This document shows positions 23,211 to 35,083 of a stretch of DNA of 64,000 bases, piece after piece (the stretch's first letter is position 1; each line of letters starts with the position of its first letter). Source of the stretch: Pseudisothecium myosuroides (taxonomy: Eukaryota > Streptophyta > Bryopsida > Hypnales > Lembophyllaceae). The stretch spans positions 6,944,001-7,008,000 of the forward strand of contig OX637295.1 in assembly GCA_951799445.1 (NCBI GenBank), written 5' to 3'. The position numbers and the translations under genes are program-made. The notes under the pieces are model-generated. The model did no database searches. It saw nothing but the letters and a program-made list of their open reading frames with translations, and had not been told where the DNA came from.

Positions 23211-24382
23211 GCATCATGTGACATTATTTCAGAAGCAAAAAAGTTTCTTTGAATGGTATCTCAAATATTTAGAAAATGAGTGAATCACTCTATTCCAGCA
23301 CCAAGGTTGGAATTTCCTTGTAACTGCACAGACTAGCTACCAAAAATTAAGCCTTATAAGTTACAAAGAGTCCATTTTCCCAACAACTTTGAAGGTCGTT
23401 CATAATTGACACATGATTGCCCGGCAAATTTCTAAAGAGGTGTCTGAGTACCTGCAAAGCAGTGGCGACCAACTTCCCCAATTTGCATGGTATTGACCCG
23501 ATCAAAGAAACATGCTTGAATAATGAACCCTAGATCGACATTGCCGAAGAGGATGCCGACAGACTAACCCATGAATGATGAGTGGAGGCTGAGGCTCTTC
23601 TATCCTTCAACAAAATTTCAGACCCCAGGTAGTAGGTGAATGGAGAACCCTGCCAACTTTCCAGTCATCCAAGAAATTAGTACGAACAGCAACAACACGG
23701 AAAGCGTGGCAATGATCAACTTGCTGTCCCCAACATGACTGACTGACTGAATTTGAGAATGTAGAAATCATGTCAGTTGGTGACCAATTACAGCGACGTT
23801 GGGTGGGTGGAACTCCCGAGTTAGGTGGTCCCCCGGCTGCTCACAACAGGACATAAATGAAATTTCCACTCGTGTGTACTGATTCAGTTTGGTTCAAGCA
23901 AAAATGTAAGTTACAGGAAAAGCAAGTGGTTGAAACGAAACGGACCACAATCAGTTCTATCAAAAGTTACAGACAAAAACATTATTCAAGAATGATAAAC
24001 ATTAATCTATTGAAAACGGAATAAACAAGGAGAGAAACAGGTAACTTACATGATGCAGTCCAAAGAGCAAGCAGAAGGTAAGGTAAGCCAAGATCATGCT
24101 TGAGACATGAGTCTCTTGCAAATATCAATTTGTGACTTTTTCTCAACATAAAGAACACATTTCTGAAAGCACCATGACGTGGTGGACATACACTAAGGGT
24201 GATTCGCGCATTGCAATATGCAAAAAGAAAATGCCACAACAGCTTATGGTAATAGTGAAGAGGAGGAGAAGAGGAAATCCATGTGGTGATGCTGAGGCTG
24301 CAATGAAAGAAAAAACTGAGCGTTAAGTTAAAGATGGAAGTACAATCTTAGAAGAGCACAACAACTGACACATCATGTTCAG
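23211..24382. other. Non-repetitive region 3' of the RRM gene
   Basis: Mixed-composition DNA just downstream of the RNA-binding protein gene, probably its 3' UTR and intergenic sequence. No second gene could be assembled. Confidence 0.4.
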
Positions 24383-27300
24383 CTAGACAGCTGCTTGCTC
24401 TTGCTGAACCACCACCACCATGGGAGGAGGCACCGTGTGTTCTACACCTCCATTCACGTCCACAGCTGGCACCGTTGGTATCGTTGTTGCCATTTGTACC
24501 CCTGATTCATGGAGCGTGCTCACAGCAACTTCTCTTTTCCTTCCGTAGGGATTCTTCGAGAACTTGTGCAAGTTAAGGTATGCAACTATATGTTAGCACC
24601 AAACCAAGTAACAGGAATTAGTTGCTACATGCCCAAACTGCCCAAGTTGTGTCAGTATAGCAAATTGGTGCTTGCTTCTCATAGATTAACTTGCAATGAA
24701 TTTTTAACTAGTTAATGTAATTAACTCCCCAATTTTGGACACACAAACATACAATGCGTACACCAATGGTTTGAAGTGCTAAATCTGGTCACAACAACCA
24801 AGTAAACTAACTTGACAACCTAACTTCCCACTAGTTACCTTGCAAGAGTAGACATAGATAACATCAATTTCGTTAATTTGGTGGTATTCCCTCCCGGTTA
24901 TTCCACAAGTTTGGCACTTTCATGACGGGTGATCATAAATCTATAGCTATCCTAGTTTTTAGAGCTTTGTATAGATTTGTGTCTTAAATTTTGGCAACCA
25001 GAATCATGCCAAGTTAATGAAATTGATGATAACTTAGAAGCTAAGAATAAAAGTTAAGTCATACAACAACAGTAACAGTGGTGCCAACAGCAACAAGCCA
25101 CATTATCACCACTGTGACATGAGTTTGATCAATCAAACCTGGACCAAATTTCTGAACACAGGCAGAAAGACAGAATTGGCTGAACAACGAGACCATGCAT
25201 GTCAAGCATGATATACATGACTGATGGAAGGATATTGTATTCTGATGCCACCTCTGTCTGACGTTGAAAGAACAGCACCTTGCAGGTTTGTGTGTACTGA
25301 ACTTGCACTATTCACATCCTGCATGACAAAAAGAAACTGAGTTACTGGAAACACAATGGTACATAGTACTATATAAGCACAGGACCACCATCCTCAAAAA
25401 AACTCCAGTCAAAGTTAGATGGGGGCTCAAGATGCTGCAGAAATTAGATGACCTTCCTAGTAGACAGAGACAGGCTTGATGTTCAATATATTCAACACAA
25501 TGTTTGACAGGGCCCTTATTCATCACACAAGCATAATTTTAGAATTAACTTGGAATATACATTTGGTAGAGTTCTGGAATACTCCATAATACTTGAACAA
25601 GTTGTCTTACATATTTGGCAACCATCCAAGTATAAGGCATTATACATCATGCGTCCAACATGGCGTCAAGTGGCCATAACGTGTCCTAGAAGGCAAACTA
25701 GTGAAGAATGACTGCATTCAAAATGTGAAGGGACAGTACAATGGCTTACCAGAAACTCAATGAAGCAAACAGTGTTCTTGCCGTGTCGCAAAATTTTCAT
25801 TTGTCTGAAACCTGGTTGCCTGGAAATACAATCAGATGCAGCAGGATATTCACATCTAGAATTTGCACAGATATCTTGCAAGAGCCATCAGATTGACTGA
25901 GAAAACCAGGGGCTCTTGAAAGTCGCTAAATACACTGCAGCTAAGAGCAATCAAAACTAGACTCCGAGATACATATATGACAGGGTTTAGAGAGTTCTTC
26001 GTTTATCTGAATTCCCGGGACTGTGAACATTTCAAACTAACAAGCAAAATGCTTAGAACGGAAGACAAACCCACCCATTAAACAGAGACCGCAGCTCAGT
26101 CTCATTCACGGTCTCTCCTAGATTCCCTATAAACAATGTGTTGCAAGGAGGATTGTCCTTTGTGTTCTGCATGATCATCCAAGAACTAAAAGTATGCATA
26201 AATAGATTCTACTTAGTTGTAGTTAGATAATTCATAGCAGTTGGTGTTGTCCTCTTTCAGCAGATCTCCATACAAACTTCCAGCTCTGTAGCTACACAAC
26301 ACTATAACAAAACTTGGTAAAAAATACCCGAAGTGGAAATCAGCTGCTATTATTTTGAACACCGTTCTGTGCAGTCCCAAAACGACTACAGATTTTCACT
26401 GTGTTTTTTTTACCAAGTTTTGTTATAATGATAGTGATCCTTTGGAATGACAACTCATTACATGAAGTTACTATACTCACGATCAAGCAAATCCCCTTCC
26501 TACCACCAAAACCTGTAATTTGCAAGAAGCCATGATTGAGAGTGGACACAACAACAACCACTCCTAAGGATTAATCTGAATAGGGAGTGAAATGTCATGT
26601 TTTGGTGAAAATAACCACAACGTACGCAATGCAGCCGCAATCACGCTACCCCCTAATTGCAAAAATGGTCACTTTCATATTCATAGGATTTGAAATAAAT
26701 CATTTAGGAAGCTTCAAGGAAAAGGAACAAAATGTATCCATTGAAAGAAAAAATTGTACACCACGTTTTTTCAAAATAGAAATATGTTCGAAATTAGTTA
26801 ATACTCCGGAGTATTAAAATAGACTATTAGCATCCAATTAGGATTTCTATAATTAGCTTGGGAGTTGAGAAGAACTATTTTGAGGGAAGATTAAGAAGAT
26901 AGTTACCTGCACTGGAGCATAGCCAGATGGTGCTATTGGTGAAGCTTGTGGTGCCGGATAGGCAGCATACTGATCATACTGTGGTTGCGGCTGCACATAG
27001 CTGCAGACCAACACGAACCAAGCCCCTTAGCCAATTAGTATACGATATGAATACATCAGACAATGCTAAGGTGTTAGAGCTTCATGAATTTTTTCGTTCA
27101 GAACTGCATAAAGTTTACTGATCGCCCGATTTAAAGCGATGACCCAGATTGGTTTGTATGAAAATTAATGCAGCAAGTTGGTTACGTTTGAGGCCCCCAT
27201 GCAGGTGCAGCAACAGCCAAGGGCTGGGGGTAGGCAGGAGGGTATGGTGCAGGAAAAGGAGCCGGAGAGTAATCACCACCTCCAGTGCGCATGCGCTTAC

Positions 27301-29326
27301 TTGCGTCAAAACTCGGGTTCAGATCTCCGGTCACTCCTGCACCCCACTCTGAAATATTAGAAGTCTAGAAAAGAACACATGCTCAACAATAATAATGGCA
27401 AGCTGCTCATGTTCTAGTCCACATGGCCTGGCTCGAAACTGCGTTAACCCCTGGTGCTCAATGATAAATACAGAACGTCTACTTTGGAATCGAATAGTTG
27501 ATTCTATTAGTCCTGAAAACATATTTGGATCATTCAAGAATGTGAGGTATGATTTCATCTTTCAATCGATACATCTTTTACCTTTTTCTAAGCTTCCTAA
27601 ATGATCTGTTTCAACTCCAATAGCTGTGGAAGAGGGTACTTTTGGTCACTATTTTTGGGTACCTACAGGTAAACTGGTTCCTGAACTAAAATAGAAATTC
27701 CATTTTGGACACTCATAGCCAATAATTTGTGGCTTTCAAAACATACTTCTACCCGTCAAAACGTCGGGTTAGATATCAATATATCTTGTTACCTTCCTTG
27801 AAGCTTACTAAATAACTACTTGTAAATCCTATAGATATGGCAGTGGAAAGTGGTTGCCTTTGACCATTTTGACTCTTATAACCCCTAAGAGTCAAAAACC
27901 TTGCAATAAAACTACAGAATTCAACTTCTTTGAATTTGAGAATATCACCTCTCTTCACGAATAGGTTCTTCTTGGCCATTTCAGCTCGCAATATAGAATT
28001 TGTGTCTGCGTCGAAAACCAAATTCTGATTCCAGACAGACAGACGGACAATTGAATGAGCCTTTGGTACAAACTACAGCAGATTATCAGAAGTAGAAAAA
28101 CCTCTAGTATCAGGTGAGGTGCCTAATGCAATCAAGGAGCACATAACCTCGGCCATCCGAGTGCCACAAATCTTTAACCCCGAAAGGATCCAGGATTCAT
28201 GGTTATAAATCGACCAATCCGATTGATCATGTTGTGAAACCAGTAGATTTTAAACACTGCTAAATTTTATATCACCAAAAATAAGTGAAGAACATTGCAT
28301 GTGTTGTCACAAAATGATACAGAATTGCATGAACAAAAGAAAGTCCCCATATGACCTACTCGAACCTGATAAACATTAGGCCCAATTTGGATCTCCTGGT
28401 CCATTAGGGGTCAAAACCTCAGGTTGCTAACAAGTCATGGACTTGACTGACAAAAACTTGATACACAAAAGCTCCCATAGCACCGACTCTTCGGGAAACA
28501 TGAAGATTGCTTGTGATTCCGTATGCACCTGAAGAGCATCCCGAGCAGCCATGGCCATAGCAGCTGTGGAGAAAAGCGCAAAACCCATGGGCTGGTCACA
28601 TTTGAAATTCATCTGCGACGCTTCATAACCGGGCCACCACCGCAGCAAATTTTGCAGCTCTCTTTCCTTCACGTCAGGAGGGAAACCTAAAACAAATATA
28701 GTTCGTACCTGTACCAACACATCATTGCCACCAAACAATTTCATCAATCCCGCTCCAGATCAGTTCATCTCCCACAGACTACCCTAACAACTAGCAAATG
28801 CCAGATTGTGAACCCATGGCATACTTGTTAACAAAATGCTGAAACTTTTCTACAAAGGTTGAAGATACACACTAAAAGACGAGTGTAGAATCTCTCACTG
28901 CAAGCCAATGCCAATATGCTCATTACCATCATTCCACCAGTTAGATGGCAGAGCTATGAATTTGAGCCATCTTTGACTCCACGCCTAAGATTCTACGCAA
29001 TGAAAAATTCACTACATCGAAATTCTTATGAGGTCTAAGTGAACAATATAGCTGCATCACACTCTGTGTCTCCTGGTGATACATTCTTTTGAAACGTGAA
29101 ATCCAGTGTCTTCCACAGATAGGATCCGCACACATCGGTGAAAAATAAAATGAAACATATCTAAGAAAGACTGCAATGTAACCGAGCGAGCAACATGAAT
29201 TTTGAAGGAATTTCAGATGCAAATTTTCCACTCTGAAGCATGGTAAAGGCATTGGAAAAGAACCTCATCATGAACTGCAGCATCAGGTTGCGTTGGAGCC
29301 CATTGATTGTACTGCGGAGTTCCCAT
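24383..29326 (-). CDS. Two-RRM RNA-binding protein, scw1-like (9 exons, 329 aa)
   Basis: Exons are 29326-29264, 28708-28529, 28024-27949, 27336-27186, 27000-26907, 26166-26075, 25819-25750, 25318-25235 and 24562-24383. They total 990 nt in one open frame. RRM1 (about residues 22-110) starts VRTIFVLGFPPDVKERELQ and includes MGFALFS; EMAKKNLFVKR follows. Next is a Pro/Gln/Tyr-rich linker beginning TGGDYSPAPFP. RRM2 starts NTLFIGNLGETVNETELRSL and runs through KNTVCFIEF to LQGAVLSTSDRGGIRIQ, then FSKNPYGRKRE. This order matches the plant proteins annotated as cell-wall-integrity scw1-like (RBPMS/Whi3-type), thought to bind mRNA. All introns except the last are GT-AG; the last looks U12-type. Introns 2 and 5 carry MITEs. 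Start: ATG 29326 gives the short leader MGTPQYNQWAP typical of the family. Confidence 0.85.
24563..25234 (-). other. Candidate U12-type intron (last intron of the RRM gene)
   Basis: No GT donor lies where the conserved frame (IQ|FSKNP) requires it. Instead the exon end is followed by ATATCCTTCC (overlapping the last exon base), the U12 5' splice consensus. The 3' end has CCTTAAC, the U12 branch-site core, ending about ten bases before the TTC that resumes the frame. The exact cut is ambiguous by one base: TATCCTT...AAG keeps frame with an AG end, whereas a strict ATATCCTT start would need a cut after ...CACAA. Confidence 0.5.
26304..26427. mobile_element. MITE in intron 5 of the RRM gene
   Basis: ATAACAAAACTTGGTAAAAA at the left pairs with TTTTTTACCAAGTTTTGTTAT at the right (26405-26426). 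It is about 125 bp long with no ORF. The superfamily is not assigned because the duplication is unclear. Confidence 0.6.
26799..26816. repeat. Perfect 18-bp palindrome
   Basis: TAATACTCCGGAGTATTA reads the same on both strands. It could be a relic of two fused MITE ends or a binding site. Confidence 0.6.
28178..28410. mobile_element. Short TTAA-type MITE in intron 2 of the RRM gene
   Basis: It is flanked by TTAA (28174-28177) and TCAA (28411-28414). The ends CCCCGAAAGGATCCAGG and CCTGGTCCATTAGGGG are inverted repeats close to the piggyBac-type family terminus. The 233-bp interior is a shorter subfamily, also seen degraded at 6600-6815. Confidence 0.65.
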
Positions 29327-30403
29327 GGAAAAAAAAAAATTGGCCACCTGCAGTTTAGCACTCTGGCTTCTCCAAATTTTCCACTCGCAAGAGTCACTTG
29401 AGCCGCTTCATGTCCTCACATATGCGGGGAGAGTATCATCAGTGCCCTAAATTTCCAAAATCTCTTCAAATCTCTCAGGCCTCGAGTCTCCTTCAAATCT
29501 CAAACTTTCCCTGGAAACCCCTCGGAGCTTAAAACCAACATGAAAGCCTCAATTTGTGCTTCCCGATCCTCCTCTTAGGGCTCAACCCAAATCTTCACCA
29601 AAGATCCTATTACGCTATTACAAGGTGATGATCCTATTACGCTACCAAGACATGTGACCAAACGATTTCACTGCTGTACAATGCAATTAAAACCTCACTT
29701 AAAATGCCAATCCACGTGATCTCCTCATGAGCTTGTCTCGCATTCCACAATCACAAGAAAAAGCTGTCATTGCATTCGACTATGGTATTGTAAAGAAATG
29801 GCGAGTTCTTGGGCGTTTCTTGGCCGTTTGGGATGATTTTGGAGATGGCGTGGAGCACGGAAAGGTGACTAGCGATCTGGGTGATGGGGAGATTGCGAGA
29901 TTTTGTTTGATTGCGGAGATTGTTCCTTTTGCGTTGCGGGTGGGGAGGACGAGGAAGCGTGCAACTGTTGTGTGAATTGTGCGAGGGCGGAGTGGATGCA
30001 AATGGGATGAATGTTGGTTTTTTTCATCTATTGGGTTGACGAGTTTCATCCACGGAAAGCCTCGTTGTGTCATCCGTGAGGTGTGGGCAACCTACCACAT
30101 CCAAAAATCCGATTTAGAGATTCATTCCACCCTCTGTAATGTCACACTATGGAATGTTACACTATGGAATGCCACACTATATAAGGTAGACAAGGTTATT
30201 ACCACCCTGAGTTGCAATCTGAATATCTTTGGGCCAATTTCAAGAGGGACACATATTTTTTAGAGGTGTGCGCTTGTTTCACAAATCTAATTGAAGTGGA
30301 ATTTTAATTTTATGATTAAAAATGTAATTTCTGCGAATTTTTGAAGTGGGTTGCTCTGAAATTATAAAACCGCCCATAGAGTGGACTCGTAAACGTCCTA
30401 TTA
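29327..30403 (-). promoter_or_regulatory. Upstream region of the RRM gene
   Basis: It contains a GC-richer block (about 29720-30080) upstream of ATG 29326, likely the promoter and 5' leader. At 30130-30182 a short tandem ATGNTACACTATGGAATG-like motif occurs. No TATA box was assigned. Confidence 0.35.
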
Positions 30404-30604
30404 CCCTATGTGAAGGTCAGATTCAGACATAAATTAAGTATTTTTTGGGATGTCTAAATTTTTGAAAATAATACAAGTGAAATTTTGGGAAGATTACAAG
30501 TGAATTTCTGGAATATCCTAGAATATACCACCTGCCAAATCCATTTGCGCATGAAAAAGAAACTAATTTGGCACTTCACTGCCAAATCAGACCTTCACGT
30601 ACGG
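30404..30604. mobile_element. Pogo-family MITE (201 bp)
   Basis: It is flanked by TA (30402-30403, 30605-30606). The ends are CCCTATGTGAAGGTCAGATT and its inverted copy AATCAGACCTTCACGTACGG. They share CCCTAYG...GGTCAGATTC with the full-length element at 48-3666, which probably supplied transposase. No ORF. Confidence 0.75.
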
Positions 30605-30606
30605 TA

Positions 30607-31480
30607 ACAACCCATAACCACCCTTCCAAGTATCTATTAGCACTTTAATATTGACCAATGAAAGATTAATGCGTTATCTTTTGTGCCATTAATGTTCTGA
30701 TTTTTTCATAAATGTGAATGGATTTGGATGGGTTTGTTGGCGGAATTGGGGCCAAATGGCAGAAATAGGAAGCTGGTGGTTTTAGGCTAGTTTACCTTAC
30801 ATGACATTGTAAAACAAGCTAATTCCTTCTCCCAAGGCCTCAAGGCAATAGGGATATTCCTTCCTGAGATACCCATCGGATTTTTTTTGTTAAGTTTAAT
30901 GCATGAATTATTGTAAGGTGGGTACCCCCCAAACCACCACTTTTTGCTATTGAGCCTAATTACTATTGTTAGATTGATCAAACTTTCATATATTCTTGTT
31001 AACAAATAAAAGGAGGTTCCAACACACTAGAAAATGCCATATTTGGATACTGTATGTAAAAGTTATTAAGGAACAAAGTTTGGTTCTAAAACGGTTTCTT
31101 CCACATAGGTACATAACTGATTTTGGAATGTATACAGAATAAAGATGGCGGTTTAGGGTCAATGGCACATTTGAAGGTACCTACCTTAATTGGACTTGTT
31201 AGGAATGATTTTGCTAGGGACTTCCTTCATTCTCAGGAGCAAATGGGAGCCCCCAACAATGATCAATAATATTATGATAATTGCTCTAATAATGGACATT
31301 GTGAGAATTTGTCATGTTGTATTCACGTTTGATTGAACAAATTTTACATGTCAAGTTTGAGTCAGGGTTTGAGTACTTTGTGTTAGTTTTACAAAGGGCG
31401 ATACTAAATAGAAGATAAAATGTACTAGAAATCCAAGTATGACACTATCTTCAATTCCAACAAGATTAGAATGCAACAAT
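30607..31480. other. Gene-free stretch
   Basis: AT-rich; nothing recognisable. Confidence 0.45.
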
Positions 31481-31481
31481 G

Positions 31482-31635
31482 ATGGCAAATTTCATTAAAA
31501 TGATGCCATTCCAAAAACTTGGTAGTTTTACAGTTCAAACTGCGTGTTTTGAAATCTATACATGTCCTAGATGGTTCAAACCATACAATCTAAAAATGGC
31601 GTATGGAATATTGTCATTTAAATGAAATTTGCCAT
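31482..31635. mobile_element. MITE family T, copy 1
   Basis: It starts ATGGCAAATTTCATTAAAAT and ends ATTTAAATGAAATTTGCCAT. The interior carries GAAATCTATACATGTCCTAG, also present in copies at 42781-42942 and 52468-52774. The flanks AATG/AGTG are an imperfect 4-bp repeat. Confidence 0.65.
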
Positions 31636-32196
31636 AGTGACATATTTTTTGTGTTGCAACTAATGGATTGCCTAAAGTTGTCAATGAGATTCCATAATCT
31701 TATTTCATCGAGATCTCCCAAGTATCAATTGAATTAAAATAATGTACATAGTTGGATTTTAAATGAATGACGAGATCTTGTAATCTTGTAGAAACATTTT
31801 GTACTATCTCTTAGATTGAATGGAAAAATCTTGTTGTTGAAAGGATGCCACAAAGAATTGCAATGGCAAGGGAGTCAAAGAAGATGATAGCTAGAAACAA
31901 TTCAAATGACTTTGCTCAAGCACAAATATTACTACAATAATAGATATCAATATGCAAACTTTGAAAACTTTCCCTTCTTGTATAGGCATGGCATTTTGGT
32001 TGTAATACTTTCTATGTATTTATAAATAACTATGTTGTTGTGCATAGAATTTTGCAAAATTCAATACCAAGTATTTTATTCATGCATTTCTTCTACATTC
32101 CTTATTGAACAAGAGATTTGAAGAAATGCTTTGCAAACACTAGAATCCTTTTATGAGTTTGTAATATGTTTCCTAATTCAACAAAGCCTTTTCACA

Positions 32197-32233
32197 TCAT
32201 TGCACTACCATTGCGTGCATGGTAGTGCAATGA
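32197..32233. repeat. Perfect 15-bp hairpin, 7-nt loop
   Basis: TCATTGCACTACCAT (32197-32211) and ATGGTAGTGCAATGA (32219-32233) are perfect complements. No ORF or T-tract adjoins it. It may be a recombined repeat or a small-RNA hairpin. The surrounding 31636-33560 is otherwise gene-free AT-rich DNA. Confidence 0.6.
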
Positions 32234-33562
32234 CATGAAGCCATCCACTAGTAGAAATATGAAGGTAGAGCTTAATGAAGGTGGATGTTATTTTTCAAAT
32301 ATAATTTTTATTTTTTTGAATTTAAAAAAATATATTTAAAATGTAATTTTGATCAATTATCACATTTGTAATTTTTATGATTTTTAAGGCCTTTGATTAT
32401 CCAAATAGAGAAATCTAAAAGTTTATTTCTGAAATTATATTCCCACCATAGGAACATAATATTATTTGCAATGCAATGTAACAACCAATTTTAAAGAATT
32501 AAAAATTGGCTGAGCAATTTGCTCCCTCTTGTCCTAAAATGTAAGGATAGTAGGCTATGAACATCATCTGGATAGACTCATAAGTAGCTTCTAAATTTTT
32601 TAGTTTTTACTAAACGCAATATTTGCAGATTCATTGTTTTTGTAGTTGAAGTAAGAATGCAAATTTTTACAACTAAAAGAGGTTAATGTTTCTTGTTTCA
32701 CAAGGAGAGGTTTGGGCTCCATCAAAGAAGAGTTGTACTAAATTGTTGGCGACTGCTCAATTCAATTACAAAATCTTTCTTGCTTTACTAATGAAGGTGT
32801 GACTTTGCAAAATAGAATGAACCATTCAATTCATGGACACATTCATTAAACTTATGATTCTTGCACAATGGTTCTTCCCACTCCAATATTGAAGCAATTG
32901 CAAAACAAGTATGACCAAAACAACTGCAAAAAAAAAATCTAAAAAAAATCTATCCATATCTATCCATATACACACATGAAAATACAACATGTAAGAAAAT
33001 AATATGCGCAAGTAAATAACTTAGAGGGGGATTTGAACCTTGACTATGTGGCCCTCAACCATTTGTAGTTCCAAGTCTCCTCCAAATCTTACAATTTTTG
33101 AACAACAAACTTATAGTCTAAGACTTGTTAACCTCTAAAAGACTAGGGGTGTTTGAACATAGCTCTTATTTCTTTCACTAGCTCTTGTAACAAACATAAT
33201 TCCCTGCACAATTCCTCATTTATGTGGAATGATTTTGATGATTGCCACCATTGAAATGAAAGAAGGATTATGTAGCTTTCCTATGGAAAAAAAGTTGACA
33301 AAATCACACAATATTTGAAAAAATGCCACCATTGATAAGATTGATGAAAGATGTTCAGGTAGGTAGTACTTTGTATATATATATATTGAAATCAGAATGT
33401 TGAAATTGAAATGCTCATAAGTGATTCAAAAACTCTGATTTTTTTTGTCACGGGTTAGATAGCAGCACCCATGACCGTGATTTTAAGTTTTTTGAACATG
33501 ATAATTATTAATAGACATCTAAAAAAATTTAGGATCCTATTAGCAAAAAAAGTAATTCATGT

Positions 33563-33771
33563 ATATATGCCACATTTAACTACTTCTGGACTTTTAAGTG
33601 AATTATGGACAATGCACCTCAAGGTCTCCAGATGATTATCTCTTGATGTTTGTATAGATATTCTGATGTTTTGTATAGATCTCTTGATGCATCTGAAGAT
33701 CTCTAGATGATTATCTCTTGATGTTAATTTTGGACTTTCAAAAGTCTAGAAGTAGTTAAATGTGGCATATA
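33563..33771. mobile_element. MITE, TATATGCCACATTT termini
   Basis: TATATGCCACATTTAACTAC at the left is matched by GTAGTTAAATGTGGCATATA at the right. The inverted repeat continues inward (TTCTGGACTTTT / AAAAGTCTAGAA). The interior contains a short GATNATCTCTTGATG tandem repeat. No ORF. Confidence 0.65.
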
Positions 33772-34766
33772 TTTTTGAATGTATTATTTGGATACTATGA
33801 GAATAAGTTGTGAATTTTTAAAGAGCCAACTACAAATGCACCTAATACCAATACTAGATTTTGATATTTAGATGTAGTACATTCTTGTAATTACATCTAT
33901 TTACTTCGAAAGATTTTCTAAGATTTTAGAGGTGATGGTTATGGATACAATGATGGTTATGGCCTTGTGGATGTTGCTACCTTACATATTATTATGACTT
34001 TGATGTGTAATTTTTTTCAAATCATTTTGAGGCGTGGAAAAAAAGATATGAAAATGTAAAGTGATAGCCAAGAGCGCCTTTTCCATTCTTCATAAACTCA
34101 CCAAAAATTGCACACTTGATCATTTTTTTTTATCAAATTGTACCAATGGATTAAAAAAAATCCTCTAAATAGGATCTCTTTGTTATTCATGGACTGTTAG
34201 TGAAGTTTGCATTTCACATTTTTTACAAATGTAATTGCAAAAGCCATATGGTGGACTTATGGTCCAACTTTTAGGGATTAAATAATATCATTCAAGCAAA
34301 AGAGCCTAATGATGATTGAGCACCAAGTTTAATCCTTATGTCACGCCAATTTCCAATTGCATCATAGAAAGGGAAGTTCTTTGAGGTGAAAAATCCTATA
34401 AAATAGGTGAGCAGACGTATCTACGTGCCCTCTTTTCCGATGCTTATGCACTTTGCTCTTGATGAGAGCAAGTGTAGGAAAAGTGTGTTCATCTTATGTG
34501 GAAGCAAGCACGAACACAATTGCAATCTCTACCAATTTGATCCATTTACTTATTGTGCTAAGCAAGAGCCAAGAGGATATTTGAGCCTAATTTTTGCCAA
34601 AGAGTCCTTAGAGGTTTGCAATCAAGGGGATGGATCCTTCCATTGCCCTAGCCACATTAGACATCATAGTTAGTTTAAACAAAGCTAATTGTGAATCTGA
34701 CAATTGGGAGTCAAGAAGATCAATGTATTGCTTGTGTTTTTGTTTCCTTGCCATGAATCATTGATA
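33772..34766. other. Gene-free stretch
   Basis: AT-rich; an 88-codon frame at 34407-34673 has no recognisable domain and is not supported as a gene. Confidence 0.4.
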
Positions 34767-35083
34767 AAGCATTAGAAGAGATTTAGTGTGTGTGTGTGTA
34801 AAGAAGACCACAAGTTCTTGGGCTATGGAAACTTTAGGAACTTTGCCACATACGCAGTCTCATGTGGCACAAAGAATACCACATGAGATATTAATATTTA
34901 AAGAATTTTTTTCCCTTAAAAATTGATTTGACGTTTAAAATTATTTCTTTTGCTTTTGATAGAAATTAACAAAATAAATTATATATATATAAATTATTAA
35001 AATAATCCGACACTGTACTGCAGTTCCCAACAAAAGGAATAAGCTTGAAACGGCCCTCCTTTACCCTCAAATCTCTCCTAGTG
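34767..35083. mobile_element. ACGT-hairpin MITE, copy 3
   Basis: It has the same left end (AAGCATTAGAAGAGATTT) and right end (CCCTCAAATCTCTCCTAGTG) as the element at 11094-11369. The internal hairpin here is TCTCATGTGG...CCACATGAGA. The AT tract and the final ACGGCCC block are also shared. Confidence 0.6.

Noticed and set aside
29727..30073. Frames on both strands upstream of the RRM gene
   Set aside because: The region is better explained as promoter and leader; neither frame shows a domain or joins the gene by splicing.
34407..34673. 88-codon frame with many Cys/His (CGSKHEHNC, CPSHIRHH)
   Set aside because: No zinc-finger spacing fits and the flanks look like worn repeat DNA.
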